A DNA stretch of 57,380 nucleotides from Streptomyces hilarionis (GCF_024539675.1 NZ_JAHHIT010000063.1:1-57380), one strand, 5' to 3'. Shown: positions 19,243 to 28,977, numbered from the stretch's first letter. Numbers and translations: made by a program. Notes: generated by a model not told the origin, from the sequence alone.

Positions 19243-21203
19243 CGGTGAGCGCGGGGAGCCCGGGCTGGTACCTGCGGCGGCTGTCCCGGATGGGGCCGCG
19301 GGAGGTCGGCGGCCGGGTGGGCGACACGTGGCGCAGGCGACGGTGGCGGCGGGCCGCGCCGCCGCACGCGCCGGCCGTGACCGGCGCCCGGTTCACGGCG
19401 GTGCTGCCCGCGGGCACGCTCGACGCGGTGGAGCCGGACGCCGTGAAGCGCCTCGTCGCCGCGGCGGACCGGCTGATGGCCGGGCACGCCGAGTTCTTCG
19501 GCGTGGTGCGCGACGACATGACCGACCCGGACTGGCGGCTGGACCCGAAGACCGGGCGCCGGGCCCCGTGGGGGTACGCCTTCGACGTGCCCTACCGCGA
19601 CGAGGAGGCCGTCGGCGACATCAAGCAGATCTGGGAGCCGTCGCGGCACCAGTACCTCACCGTCCTGGCCGCCGCCTACGCGGCCACCGGCGACGAGCGG
19701 TACGCGGAGCGGGTGGCCGCGCACCTGCGGTCGTGGTGGGCGGCCAACACGCCGCTGCGCGGGGTGCACTGGACCAGCGGCATCGAGCTGGGCATCCGGC
19801 TGCTGTCCTGGGTGTGGGTCCGCCGGCTGCTCGACGGCTGGCCGGGCGCGGCCGCCCTGTTCGAGGGCAACCCGGTGGCCCTGAACCAGATCTGGCACCA
19901 CCAGCGCTGGCTGGCCGCGTTCCCCAGCCGGGGGTCGTCGGCCAACAACCACGTCGTCGCCGAGGCCGCCGGGCAGTTCGCCGCGGCCTGCGCGTTCGGG
20001 TGGTTCCCGTCCTCGCCGCGCTGGCGGGCCGACGCGCTGCGCTCGCTCGAACGGCAGCTGCGCGCCAACACCTTCGGTTCCGGTCTCAACCGCGAGCTGG
20101 CCACCGAGTACCACGGGCTCGTCCTCGAACTCGGCCTGGCCGCGGTGGCCGAGGCCGATGCCGCGGGCGTCGCGGTGCCGGCCCCGGTCCGCCTGGTGCT
20201 GCTGCGGATGACCGACGCGCTCGCGGCCGTCGTGGACGACCGGCTGCGCCCCCCGCGTCAGGGGGACGCGGACGACGGGTACGGGCTGGTCGTGGACGGC
20301 CCGGACACCGACCGCTGGGCCTCCCTGCTGGCCACCGGGGAGGCCGTGTTCGGCCGGCTCGACTGGTGGCCGACGGTGGCCGGCGCCGATGTGCGCACCC
20401 CGCTGCTGGCCGCGCTCGTGCGGCCGTACGCGAAGGGCGCGCCCGCGGTGTCCCGCCCGGCGAGCCGGCCGGCGCACTTCGCCGACGCAGGCCTGACGAT
20501 CCTGCGCGGCCCGGACGGGATCTGGTGCCGCTGCGACGGCGGCCCGCACGGGTTCCTGTCGATCGCGGCGCACGCCCACGCGGACGCGCTGTCCGTGGAG
20601 GTCCGGCACGACGGGGTCGACGTGCTCGCCGACCCGGGGACGTACTGCTACCACGGGCAGCCGGAGTGGCGGCGGTACTTCCGCTCCACCCTCGGCCACA
20701 ACACCCTGGAGCTCGACGGCCGTGACCAGTCCGTCTCCGGCGGCCCGTTCCTGTGGACCCGGCACGCCGGGACCCGGGTCCTGAGCGTGGAAGCGTCCGG
20801 TGAGGACACGGCCTCCTGGTCCGCCGAGCACGACGGCTACGAGGGCTCCGTGCACCGCCGCCGGGTGGAACTGACGTCCGCTCGGCGGGAGTTGCGGGTG
20901 GTCGACGAGGTCCGCGGCCCGCGCCGGGCCGTGCGCCTGGCGTTCCACCTCGGCCCGGCGGTCTCGGCCGAACTGGCGGGGAACCGGGCGGTGCTGACCT
21001 GGACGCGGGACGGCGAGGAGCGCTCCGCGGTGCTCGACCTGCCCGGGGAGCTGTCCTGGACGGCGCACCGCGGGGAGAGCGCACCGCCGCTGGGCTGGTA
21101 CTCCGCCGGGTTCGGGCGCAGGGAGCCCGCCACCACGCTGGTCGGCGCGGGCTTCACCGACAGCACGGAGGGCTTCACCACCGTGCTCGGGTTCCAGGGT
21201 TAG
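19239..21203 (+). CDS. Heparinase II/III-like polysaccharide lyase-family protein
   Basis: A 654-aa protein with an N-terminal alpha/alpha toroid (~50-390) and a C-terminal beta-sandwich (~400-654). Candidate catalytic residues typical of the family are visible: the Asn/His in SSANNHVVAEAAG, the Tyr in ATEYHGLVLE, and the His in SIAAHAHADALSVEV, followed by VLADPGTYCYHG and RSTLGHNTLELDG. Lyases of this type cleave uronic-acid polymers by beta-elimination. No signal peptide is seen, so if it acts on the polymer it does so in the cytoplasm or leaves by another route. That is odd for a degrading lyase, and it may rather modify a lipid-linked intermediate. ATGA overlap with the oxidoreductase. 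Confidence 0.87.
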   Translation: MTVSAGSPGWYLRRLSRMGPREVGGRVGDTWRRRRWRRAAPPHAPAVTGARFTAVLPAGTLDAVEPDAVKRLVAAADRLMAGHAEFFGVVRDDMTDPDWRLDPKTGRRAPWGYAFDVPYRDEEAVGDIKQIWEPSRHQYLTVLAAAYAATGDERYAERVAAHLRSWWAANTPLRGVHWTSGIELGIRLLSWVWVRRLLDGWPGAAALFEGNPVALNQIWHHQRWLAAFPSRGSSANNHVVAEAAGQFAAACAFGWFPSSPRWRADALRSLERQLRANTFGSGLNRELATEYHGLVLELGLAAVAEADAAGVAVPAPVRLVLLRMTDALAAVVDDRLRPPRQGDADDGYGLVVDGPDTDRWASLLATGEAVFGRLDWWPTVAGADVRTPLLAALVRPYAKGAPAVSRPASRPAHFADAGLTILRGPDGIWCRCDGGPHGFLSIAAHAHADALSVEVRHDGVDVLADPGTYCYHGQPEWRRYFRSTLGHNTLELDGRDQSVSGGPFLWTRHAGTRVLSVEASGEDTASWSAEHDGYEGSVHRRRVELTSARRELRVVDEVRGPRRAVRLAFHLGPAVSAELAGNRAVLTWTRDGEERSAVLDLPGELSWTAHRGESAPPLGWYSAGFGRREPATTLVGAGFTDSTEGFTTVLGFQG

Positions 21204-21219
21204 GAAGGGGGGAGGACGC

Positions 21220-22749
21220 GTGGGGATCGAGTGGCGGCGCCGGGCGCTGCCGGCGGCGGCGCTGGCGCTGGTGCTGGCGGCGGCGACCGGCTGCGACAGC
21301 GGCACGACGGACGCGACGCCGAGACCGACCGCCGCGCCCTCCGCGCCCTCGAAGTCCGCGGCCCGGGTGTGCGCCGAGCCCCCCGCCGGGCCGGCGAAGG
21401 CGCCCGCGGGCGCGGTGACGGTCGACCCGGCGGTGCCCGGCGACCTGGCCGCCAAGACGGAGAACAGCCCGCCGCACACCACCTTCTGGCTCCGGCCGGG
21501 GCGGCACACCCTCCTGTCGGACCGCTACGACCAGGTGATCCCCAAGGAGGGCGACGTCTACCTCGGCGCGCCGGGCGCGGTGCTCGACGGCCGCAGGAGC
21601 AACCACTACGCGTTCGGCGGCGACGCCCCCGACGTCGTCCTGCGCCACCTGACCGTGCGCGGGTTCGTCGCGCCCCGCGACGAGGGCGTCGTCAACCACG
21701 ACTCGGCCGACGGCTGGGTGATCGAGCACACCACGATCCGGGACAACTCCGGCGCCGGGCTGATGGCCGGCTCCCGCCAGCAGGTCCGCGCCAGCTGTCT
21801 GCGCGACAACGGCCAGTACGGGATGAACGCGTACAAGGCGGGCGGCGTCAGGAACCTGGTGGTCGAGGGCAACGAGATCACGGGCAACAACAAGGACGAC
21901 TGGGAGCGGCAGCGGCCGGACTGCGGGTGCAGCGGGGGCGTCAAGTTCTGGGCCGTCGACGGCGCGGACGTGCGCGGCAACTGGGTGCACGACAACCGCG
22001 GGACCGGGCTGTGGGCGGACACCAACAACAACGACTTCCTCATCGAGGGCAACCTGATCGAGGACAACGACGGCGCCGCGCTGATCTACGAGATCAGCTA
22101 CAACGCGGTCATCCGCGCGAACACGATCCGGCGCAACAACTGGGTCGAGGGCCGCGCCTACGCGGCCTCCGGCGACACCTTCCCGTTCGCGACCGTCTAC
22201 CTGTCCGAGTCGGGGGGCGAGCCGCGGATCCGGGCCCGCACGAACCGGATCGACGTCGTCGGCAACGTGCTGGAGAACAACTGGTCCGGGATCACCCTGT
22301 GGGAGAACGCCGACCGCTTCTGCAACAGTCCGGCCAACACCTCCTCCGGCGACTGCACGTTGCTGGTCAAGCGCACCGCTCGCTGCGCGCAGCCCGCGAT
22401 CGCCGGCCCGCCGCTCTACTCCGACTGCCGGTGGAAGACCCAGCGGGTGGACATCCACGGCAACCGCTTCGTGCTGGACAAGTCCGTCCTCGCCTGCAAG
22501 GCCGGGTGCGACCGGATGGGCGTGCTCTCCAACTACGGCACCTATCCGGACTGGTCGCCGTACCAGGGCGAACGCGTGGCCCGCGCGATCACCCAGGACC
22601 AGCACAACCGCTGGCACGACAACGTCTACGTCGGACCGTGGACCTTCGTCGTCCACGACGCGAGCCGGACGATCGGCTACAAGCAGTGGCGGGCCGCTCC
22701 CTACCGGCAGGACGCGGGCAGCACGCTGCGCGCCGGGGACGGTGGTTGA
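21220..22749 (+). CDS. Right-handed beta-helix lipoprotein (epimerase/lyase-like)
   Basis: A 509-aa secreted lipoprotein. The GTG start gives an Arg-rich n-region, a hydrophobic core and the lipobox ATGC with Cys25. A ~50-residue low-complexity linker follows, then coils of a right-handed parallel beta-helix containing repeated Asn ladders (for example VVEGNEITGNNKDDW, IEGNLIEDNDGAALIY, VVGNVLENNWSG). The fold is that of pectate/alginate lyases and mannuronan C5-epimerases such as AlgG. With an AlgD-like enzyme in the operon, polymer epimerisation or trimming outside the membrane is plausible. I could not assign catalytic residues. Good GGGGGGAGG ribosome site. Confidence 0.85.
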   Translation: MGIEWRRRALPAAALALVLAAATGCDSGTTDATPRPTAAPSAPSKSAARVCAEPPAGPAKAPAGAVTVDPAVPGDLAAKTENSPPHTTFWLRPGRHTLLSDRYDQVIPKEGDVYLGAPGAVLDGRRSNHYAFGGDAPDVVLRHLTVRGFVAPRDEGVVNHDSADGWVIEHTTIRDNSGAGLMAGSRQQVRASCLRDNGQYGMNAYKAGGVRNLVVEGNEITGNNKDDWERQRPDCGCSGGVKFWAVDGADVRGNWVHDNRGTGLWADTNNNDFLIEGNLIEDNDGAALIYEISYNAVIRANTIRRNNWVEGRAYAASGDTFPFATVYLSESGGEPRIRARTNRIDVVGNVLENNWSGITLWENADRFCNSPANTSSGDCTLLVKRTARCAQPAIAGPPLYSDCRWKTQRVDIHGNRFVLDKSVLACKAGCDRMGVLSNYGTYPDWSPYQGERVARAITQDQHNRWHDNVYVGPWTFVVHDASRTIGYKQWRAAPYRQDAGSTLRAGDGG

Positions 22750-22750
22750 G

Positions 22751-24016
22751 ATGAGGTCGGCGCACACCGGCACGGATCACACGTCGAAGATCGTCGGGAC
22801 GGTCTGGGGGCTGCTCGTCCTCAACACCCTCGGCTCCGCCGGGGCCGTGACCATCGTCCCGCTGCCGCGCTCGCTCATCCAGATGGTCACCATGGGCTCG
22901 CTGGTGGCCGCGTTCGCGCTGGCGCTCGTGGTCAACCCCCGGGTGCGCCTGCGGCCGAGCGCCTACGTGTTCCTGCTGACCCTGCTGCTGGTGCCGAGCC
23001 TGATCTCCAGCGTGGACCAGGGGGCCGGGCTCGGCGCCCTGTTCCGCTGCGGGCGGCTGGCGCTGTTCGTCGGCACGCTGTGGCTGCTGACCCGCTGGTG
23101 GGACGGCGGCACGACGTTCGTGCGGCACCACATCCGGATGTACTTCGCGGTGCTCGGCTCGGTCGCGGCCGGCCTGGTCGTCTCACCGGGCGCCGCGCTG
23201 CCCGACCTCTACGGGGGGCGGCTGGTCGGCGCGTTGTGGCCGCTGACCCCGCCGCAGATCGGGCAGTACGCCGCGGTGATCATCGGGCTCACCGTGCTGC
23301 TCCTCCTGGGCCGCCGGACCGACCGCAGGAGCGCGGCCGTGGTCGTCGTGCCCTCCCTCGGCCTGCTCGCGCTGACCCACACGCGCACCGCCACGCTCGG
23401 CCTGATCATCGCGCTGGTGCTGGCGATCACCTCCCTCGTCCTGACCAGCGCCGCCGCCCGCCGGGTCTTCTCCTGGGGGGTGCTGTCGGCGGCGGTGGCC
23501 GCGGTGGGGTTCAGCTCCGCGCTCCAGGCGTGGTTCCTGCGCGGGCAGAGCCAGGAGAACTTCGCCAGCCTCACCGGCCGGGCCAAGGTCTGGCACGCCC
23601 TGCTGACGGCGCCCCGGACGACGTCCGAGCACCTCTTCGGCACCGGTCTGGGCGACAAGTCGTTCGGCGGGCTCCCGATCGACAACAGCTGGCTGGCCGT
23701 CTACAACGAGCAGGGCGTGGCCGGGATCGTCCTCGTCGCGGCGATCGTCATCGTGCTGGGCGGCGTCGCGCTGCTGCGGCCGCCGTCGCTGTCGCGGGCC
23801 TGCGCGATCTTCCTGATCAGTTACTGCGCGATCGCGTCGTACACCGAGGCCGGGCTGGGCGACGCCTCGCCGTATCTGCTGCATCTGGCGGTGGCCGCCT
23901 CCCTGCTGGCGGTTCCCGCCGAGGCCGAGGCGGCTCCCCCGGCCGCTCCCCCGGACCCGCCCGAAGCCCCTCGACGACGCGTCCCGCGATGGGCCCAGAG
24001 AACGGAGGTGAGCTGA
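22751..24016 (+). CDS. O-antigen polymerase/ligase-like membrane protein (Wzy/WaaL)
   Basis: A ~421-aa polytopic protein with about ten to eleven hydrophobic helices and a large extracytoplasmic loop at ~225-290. That loop holds GRAKVWHALL and, further on, LFGTGLGDKSFGGLP and DNSWLAVYNEQGVAG, the pattern of Wzy polymerases and WaaL ligases. It probably polymerises lipid-linked repeat units at the outer face of the membrane. A Pro-rich cytoplasmic tail ends it. ATG at 22751 is 1 nt after the previous stop; a GTG at 22742 would add three residues. Confidence 0.85.
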   Translation: MRSAHTGTDHTSKIVGTVWGLLVLNTLGSAGAVTIVPLPRSLIQMVTMGSLVAAFALALVVNPRVRLRPSAYVFLLTLLLVPSLISSVDQGAGLGALFRCGRLALFVGTLWLLTRWWDGGTTFVRHHIRMYFAVLGSVAAGLVVSPGAALPDLYGGRLVGALWPLTPPQIGQYAAVIIGLTVLLLLGRRTDRRSAAVVVVPSLGLLALTHTRTATLGLIIALVLAITSLVLTSAAARRVFSWGVLSAAVAAVGFSSALQAWFLRGQSQENFASLTGRAKVWHALLTAPRTTSEHLFGTGLGDKSFGGLPIDNSWLAVYNEQGVAGIVLVAAIVIVLGGVALLRPPSLSRACAIFLISYCAIASYTEAGLGDASPYLLHLAVAASLLAVPAEAEAAPPAAPPDPPEAPRRRVPRWAQRTEVS

Positions 24017-24018
24017 CC

Positions 24019-25269
24019 ATGGACGATCTGCACGTGCTGGTGGTGCACAACCGCTACGCCTCGGCGCAGCCGAGCGGCGAGAACAAGGTCGTCGACCAGG
24101 AGGTGGCGCTGCTGCGCGGGGCCGGCCACCGGGTCGACGTGTTCGAGCGGCGCAGCGACGACATCGGCGCCCGGTCGCTGCCGGGCAAGGTCGCGGTGCC
24201 GCTGCTGGTGCCCTGGAACCCCGCGGTCCGCTCCGAACTCGTGGCGAAGCTGCGCGCCGAGCGGCCGGACGTGGTGCACGTCCACAACGTCTTCCCGCTG
24301 CTGTCGCCGGCGGTGCTGGCGGCGTGCGCCGACGCCGGGGTGCCCGTGGTGGCCACGCTGCACAACTACACGCAGGTCTGCCCGCCCGGCACCCTTCAGC
24401 GGGACGGCCGGCCGTGCACGCTGTGCGTGGGGTCCTCGCCGCTGCCCGCCGTGCGCCACGGCTGCTACCGGAACTCCCGGCTGGCGACGGTGCCGCTCGC
24501 GGTCAGCCTCGCAATCAACCGGCGGCGGTGGTGGTCCGGGGTGGAGCGGTTCTTCTGCATCTCCGCGGCGCAGCGCGACGTCCTGGCCGGGGCGGGGATG
24601 CCGGCCGGGCGGCTGGCGGTCAAGCACAACTTCGTGCCGGAGCCGGGCGTGCGGCGCACGGGCCCCGGCGAGCACGTGCTCTTCCTCGGCCGGCTGGCGG
24701 AGGCCAAGGGCGTGCGGCTGCTCATGGCCGCGTGGGACGAGCTCGCCGCCGCCGGCGGGCCGGGCGTGCCGCTGGTGATCGCCGGCACGGGACCGCTGGA
24801 GGCGGAGGTGACCGCCTGGGCGGCGGGCCGGGAGGACGTGCGCTACGTCGGCCTCTACGACACGGCCCAGTGCCGCGAGGCGGTCGCGCGGTCGACGGCC
24901 GTGGTGGCCCCCTCGACGTGGCTGGAGGCGTTCGGCCTGGTCGTCGTGGAGGCGATGGCGGCCGGGGTGCCGGTCGTCGCCGCCGGTCACGGCGCGTTCG
25001 TCGAACTCGTCGAGGACGGGACGACCGGGCTGCTGCACCGGCCGGGCGAGGTCGCCTCACTGGCGTCCGCCCTGCGCCGGATCACCGCCGATGCGGCGCT
25101 CAACCGGGAGATGGGACAGGCGGCCCGGCGCCGTTACGAGCAGGGCTTCAGTCCGGCCGTCGGGCTGGAGCGCCTGGAGGAGGGGTACCGCTCCGCGATC
25201 GCGGGTCGGTCAGCACCGGCTCACGGCGGGGAGACCCGCGTGGGCAGGGGGGATGGGAACAGCACATGA
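24019..25269 (+). CDS. Glycosyltransferase family 4, second
   Basis: A 416-aa GT-B enzyme. The N-terminal domain has VLVVHNRYASAQPSGENKVV and DVVHVHNVFPLLSP, then a Cys-rich segment (HNYTQVCPPG, CTLCVGS, HGCYRNSR) seen in one GT4 subgroup. The C-terminal domain has VLFLGRLAEAKGVRLLMAAW and the EX7E motif in STWLEAFGLVVVEAMAAGVP. It adds a sugar to the lipid-linked repeat unit. ATG follows a GGAGGTGA ribosome site, 2 nt after the previous stop. Confidence 0.92.
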   Translation: MDDLHVLVVHNRYASAQPSGENKVVDQEVALLRGAGHRVDVFERRSDDIGARSLPGKVAVPLLVPWNPAVRSELVAKLRAERPDVVHVHNVFPLLSPAVLAACADAGVPVVATLHNYTQVCPPGTLQRDGRPCTLCVGSSPLPAVRHGCYRNSRLATVPLAVSLAINRRRWWSGVERFFCISAAQRDVLAGAGMPAGRLAVKHNFVPEPGVRRTGPGEHVLFLGRLAEAKGVRLLMAAWDELAAAGGPGVPLVIAGTGPLEAEVTAWAAGREDVRYVGLYDTAQCREAVARSTAVVAPSTWLEAFGLVVVEAMAAGVPVVAAGHGAFVELVEDGTTGLLHRPGEVASLASALRRITADAALNREMGQAARRRYEQGFSPAVGLERLEEGYRSAIAGRSAPAHGGETRVGRGDGNST

Positions 25270-26501
25270 CACGATGCCGACTGTGCGGCTCGGAGGCGAT
25301 GGCGAGCGTCGTCGACCTCGGAGCGACGCCGCCATGTGAGAGCTTTCTCGCCGCGGACCAACTGGACCGGCCCGAGCCGGCGTACCCGCTGCACCTGCGG
25401 GTGTGCACCGACTGCTGGCTCGCGCAGATCCCGCCGCTGATCACACCGGAGGAGACGTTCGAGGAGTACGCGTACTTCTCCTCCTTCTCGACCTCCTGGG
25501 TGGAGCACGCGCGCACGTTCGTCGCCGGCGCCGTGGAGCGGGTGGGCCTCGGCCCCGACGCCTTCGTGGTCGAGGTCGCGAGCAACGACGGGTACCTGCT
25601 GCGGCACGTCGTGGACCGCGGGATCCGCTGCCTGGGCGTCGAGCCCTCGGTGAACGTGGGCGCCGCGGCGCGCGAGGCGGGCGTGCCGACGCTCACGGCG
25701 TTCCTGGACCCGGCCACCGGCGACGCCGTCCGCGCCGAGCACGGCCCGGCCGACCTGGTCGTCGCCAACAACGTGTACGCGCACATCCCCGACGTGATCG
25801 GCTTCACCCGGGGGCTGCGCTCGCTCGTCGCCGACGACGGCTGGGTCTCGATCGAGGTGCAGCACCTGCTGACCCTGATCGAGGAGAACCAGTACGACAC
25901 GATCTACCACGAGCACTTCCAGTACTACACGGTCGCCTCCGCGATCCGGGCGCTGGAGAGCGGCGGCCTCGCGCTCGTGGACGTCGAGCTGCTGCCCACG
26001 CACGGCGGCTCCATCCGGCTGTGGGCCCGCCCCGCCGAGGCAGCGGGCGAGCCCACGGCGCGGGTGGCCGACGTGCTGGCCCGGGAGAAGGCCGCCGGCC
26101 TCCAGGAGCTGTCCGGGTACACGGAGTTCTCCGCCCGGGTGGCCAAGGTGCGCCGCGACCTGCTCAAGTTCCTCGTCGAGGCGGCCGAGCGCGGCGAGAC
26201 GGTCGTCGGCTACGGCGCCCCCGGCAAGGGCAACACGCTGCTCAACCACTGCGGCATCCGGCCCGACCTGCTCGCCTACACGGTGGACCGCAACCCGTAC
26301 AAGCACGGCAGGTTCACCCCGGGCACCCGCATCCCGATCCTGCCGCCCGAGCAGATCGCGGCCGACAAGCCGGACTACGTCCTGGTCCTGCCGTGGAACC
26401 TGCGCACCGAGCTCGTCGAGCAGCTGGCCTACGTGCACGACTGGGGCGGCCGGCTGGTCTTTCCCATCCCGGAACTGAGCATTGTCGAGGTCACGCGATG
26501 A
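25266..26501 (+). CDS. NDP-hexose C-methyltransferase-like enzyme
   Basis: A 411-aa SAM-dependent methyltransferase with three parts: an N-terminal zinc-binding module (C4, C7, C47, C50), a class I Rossmann domain with VVEVASNDGYLLRH at ~100-115, and a C-terminal domain with VVGYGAPGKGNTLLNH. This is the architecture of sugar C-methyltransferases such as TylCIII/EvaC, which add a branch methyl at C3 of a 4-keto-deoxysugar nucleotide. The HEHFQYYT stretch matches the catalytic His/Tyr region of that family. ATGA overlaps on both sides tie it to the GT4 and the nucleotidyltransferase. A branched-chain deoxysugar in the polymer is inferred. Confidence 0.88.
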   Translation: MTRCRLCGSEAMASVVDLGATPPCESFLAADQLDRPEPAYPLHLRVCTDCWLAQIPPLITPEETFEEYAYFSSFSTSWVEHARTFVAGAVERVGLGPDAFVVEVASNDGYLLRHVVDRGIRCLGVEPSVNVGAAAREAGVPTLTAFLDPATGDAVRAEHGPADLVVANNVYAHIPDVIGFTRGLRSLVADDGWVSIEVQHLLTLIEENQYDTIYHEHFQYYTVASAIRALESGGLALVDVELLPTHGGSIRLWARPAEAAGEPTARVADVLAREKAAGLQELSGYTEFSARVAKVRRDLLKFLVEAAERGETVVGYGAPGKGNTLLNHCGIRPDLLAYTVDRNPYKHGRFTPGTRIPILPPEQIAADKPDYVLVLPWNLRTELVEQLAYVHDWGGRLVFPIPELSIVEVTR

Positions 26502-27304
26502 AGGTCGTCCTGTTCTGCGGCGGTTACGGGATGCGCATGCGCAGCGGTGCGGCGGACGACGTACCCAAGCCGATGGCGATGGTCGGTCCCCGGCCGCTGA
26601 TCTGGCACGTCATGCGCTACTACGCCTACTTCGGGCACAAGGAGTTCATCCTGTGCCTCGGCTACGGCGCCCACCACATCAAGAACTTCTTCCTCAACTA
26701 CGAGGAGACCACCTCCAACGACTTCGTGCTGCGCGGCGGGCGCACCGAGCTGCTGTCCACCGACATCTCGGACTGGACGATCACGTTCGCGCAGACCGGC
26801 ATCGAGTCGCCGATCGGGGAACGGCTGCGCCGGGTGCGCGAGCACCTGGACGGCGACGAGATGTTCCTCGCCAACTACGCCGACGTCCTCACCGACGCCC
26901 CGCTGCCGCAGATGATCGACTCCTTCGCGCGGCGCGACGCCGGCGCGTCGATGATGGTGGTGCCGCCGCAGTCCTCCTTCCACTGCGTGGACCTGGGCGA
27001 GGACGGCCTGGTCGGCGGCATCACCGCGGTGAGCGAACTGCCGCTGTGGGAGAACGGCGGCTATTTCGTCCTGCGCCAGGAGGTCTTCGACCACATCCCG
27101 CAGGGCGGCGACCTGGTCGCCGACGGCTGCGCCCAGCTGGCCAAGCGCGGACGGCTGGTGGCGCACCAGCACCGCGGGTTCTGGAAGCCGACCGACACCG
27201 TCAAGGAGCGGGCCGCGCTCGACGAGGCCTACGCCCGGGGCGAGCGGCCGTGGGCCGTGTGGGAACGCGACGGCGCTCCGGCCGCCGCGGCGGGGACCGC
27301 GTGA
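26498..27304 (+). CDS. Sugar-1-phosphate nucleotidyltransferase (cytidylyltransferase-like)
   Basis: A 268-aa GT-A-fold nucleotidyltransferase. The N-terminal signature is VVLFCGGYGMRMR, then PKPMAMVGPRPLIWHVMRYY and FILCLGYGAHHIKNFF, closest to glucose-1-phosphate cytidylyltransferase (RfbF/DdhA). The central metal motif differs from that family (LANYADVLTD where GDG is usual), so nucleotide and sugar specificity are uncertain. It should supply the activated sugar for the downstream SDR, epimerase and C-methyltransferase. Translationally coupled (ATGA) to its upstream neighbour. Confidence 0.85.
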   Translation: MKVVLFCGGYGMRMRSGAADDVPKPMAMVGPRPLIWHVMRYYAYFGHKEFILCLGYGAHHIKNFFLNYEETTSNDFVLRGGRTELLSTDISDWTITFAQTGIESPIGERLRRVREHLDGDEMFLANYADVLTDAPLPQMIDSFARRDAGASMMVVPPQSSFHCVDLGEDGLVGGITAVSELPLWENGGYFVLRQEVFDHIPQGGDLVADGCAQLAKRGRLVAHQHRGFWKPTDTVKERAALDEAYARGERPWAVWERDGAPAAAAGTA

Positions 27305-27948
27305 TACGGCTCGGGGCCGGGCGCCCCGACCGGATCGTCGCGGTGGGCGCGCACTGCGACGACATCGCCATCGGCGCCGGCGGCACGCTGCTGACGCTGT
27401 GCCAGGGCCGCCCGGGCGTGCGCGTCGACGCGCTGGTGCTCTCCGGCGGCGGCACCGAGCGCGAACAGGAGGAGCAGGCCGCGCTCGCCGCGTTCTGCCC
27501 GGGCGCCGACCTGCGGCTGACCGTGCACAAGCTGCCGGACGGCCGGCTGCCCGTGTACTGGGACGAGGCCAAGGCCGCGGTCGAGGAGCTGCGCGCGCGG
27601 ACCGAGCCGGACCTGATCCTCGCCCCGCGCACCGACGACGCGCACCAGGACCACCGCGGTCTGGCCCAGCTGATGCCCACGGCGTTCCGCGACCACCTCG
27701 TCCTCGGCTACGAGATCGTCAAGTGGGACGGCGACCTCGGCCGTCCGACGGCGTACCAGCCGCTGTCCGACGAGGTCGCCGAGCGGAAGGTGCGGCTGTT
27801 GCAGGAGCACTACCCCTCGCAGCGGCACCGGCCCTGGTACGACCGGGAGGCCTTCCTCGGCCTCGCCCGGATCCGGGGCATCGAATGCCACGCGCGCTAC
27901 GCCGAGGCGTTCGCCGTCACCAAACTCACTCTCGATCTGGGGGAATGA
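27301..27948 (+). CDS. PIG-L family deacetylase
   Basis: A 215-aa LmbE/PIG-L metallo-hydrolase. The zinc site is AHCDD (H18, D21; usual PHPDD), with a third ligand in DDAHQDHRGL. Members remove acetyl groups from N-acetylglucosamine-type substrates. Its place inside the nucleotide-sugar cassette suggests deacetylation of an NDP-sugar or repeat-unit residue to expose an amine. GTG at 27301 overlaps the previous stop by 4 bp. Confidence 0.9.
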   Translation: MIRLGAGRPDRIVAVGAHCDDIAIGAGGTLLTLCQGRPGVRVDALVLSGGGTEREQEEQAALAAFCPGADLRLTVHKLPDGRLPVYWDEAKAAVEELRARTEPDLILAPRTDDAHQDHRGLAQLMPTAFRDHLVLGYEIVKWDGDLGRPTAYQPLSDEVAERKVRLLQEHYPSQRHRPWYDREAFLGLARIRGIECHARYAEAFAVTKLTLDLGE

Positions 27949-27951
27949 CCT

Positions 27952-28977
27952 GTGCGCGTACTGCTGACGGGACACCAGGGCTACCTGGGCACCGTGATGG
28001 CCCCCGTGCTCGCGGCCGCGGGCCACGAGGTCGTCGGCCTCGACGCCGGCCTGTTCGCCGACTGCGTCCTCGGGCCCACGCCCGCGGACCCGCGGGGCCA
28101 CCGCGTGGACCTGCGCGACGTCACCGCCGACCACGTGGCCGGCGTGGACGCCGTGATCCACCTGGCCGCGCTGTCCAACGACCCGCTGGGATCGCTGGCG
28201 CCGGAACTCACCTACGACATCAACCACCACGCGTCCGTGCGACTGGCCCGGCTGGCCCGCGACGCGGGAGTGCGGCGCTTCCTGTACGCGTCGACCTGCT
28301 CCGTCTACGGCGCGGCCGGCGGCGACGCACTCGTCGCCGAGGACGCCCCGTTGCGCCCGGTGACCCCGTACGCGGAGTCCAAGGTGCGGGTGGAGGACGA
28401 CCTGCACGCCCTCGCCGACGGCGACTTCAGCCCGGTGTACATGCGCAACGCCACCGCCTTCGGCTACTCGCCCCGGCTGCGCGCCGACATCGTGCTCAAC
28501 AACCTGGTGGGGCACGCCCTGCTGTCCGGCGAGGTCCTGGTGCTCTCCGACGGCACGCCCTGGCGCCCGCTCGTGCACGCGGGCGACATCGCCCGGGCCT
28601 TCACGGCCGCGCTGGCCGCGCCGCGCGAGGCGGTGCACGACCGGGCGTTCAACATCGGCAGCGAGGTCAACAACGTCACGGTCGCCGAGATCGCCGGACA
28701 GGTCGCCGAGGCGGTGCCCGGCTCCGAGGTGGTGATCACCGGGGAGAGCGGGGCCGATCCGCGGTCGTACCGGGTGGACTTCTCCCGGTTCCGCGCCGCG
28801 GTGCCCGGCTTCGACTGCGAGTGGACCGTGAAGCGCGGCGCGCTCGAACTCGCCGACGCCTACCGCGCCCACGGGCTGACCCGGGAGGCCTTCGAGCAGC
28901 GCTTCACCCGGCTGGCCGTGCTGCGCGCGGCGTCCGACGCCGGCTCGGTCGACGACACCCTGCGGTGGCGCCGGTGA
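27952..28977 (+). CDS. NAD-dependent epimerase/dehydratase (extended SDR)
   Basis: A 341-aa extended short-chain dehydrogenase. The NAD motif is LLTGHQGYLGTV; the catalytic triad is visible as the Ser/Thr of YASTCSVYG (~115-117), Y140 and K144 in PYAESK. LSNDPLGSLAPELTYDINHH is typical of sugar-modifying members. It may act as the 4,6-dehydratase, 4-reductase or 4-epimerase for the sugar activated by the upstream nucleotidyltransferase. GTG start 3 nt after the deacetylase stop. Confidence 0.9.
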   Translation: MRVLLTGHQGYLGTVMAPVLAAAGHEVVGLDAGLFADCVLGPTPADPRGHRVDLRDVTADHVAGVDAVIHLAALSNDPLGSLAPELTYDINHHASVRLARLARDAGVRRFLYASTCSVYGAAGGDALVAEDAPLRPVTPYAESKVRVEDDLHALADGDFSPVYMRNATAFGYSPRLRADIVLNNLVGHALLSGEVLVLSDGTPWRPLVHAGDIARAFTAALAAPREAVHDRAFNIGSEVNNVTVAEIAGQVAEAVPGSEVVITGESGADPRSYRVDFSRFRAAVPGFDCEWTVKRGALELADAYRAHGLTREAFEQRFTRLAVLRAASDAGSVDDTLRWRR

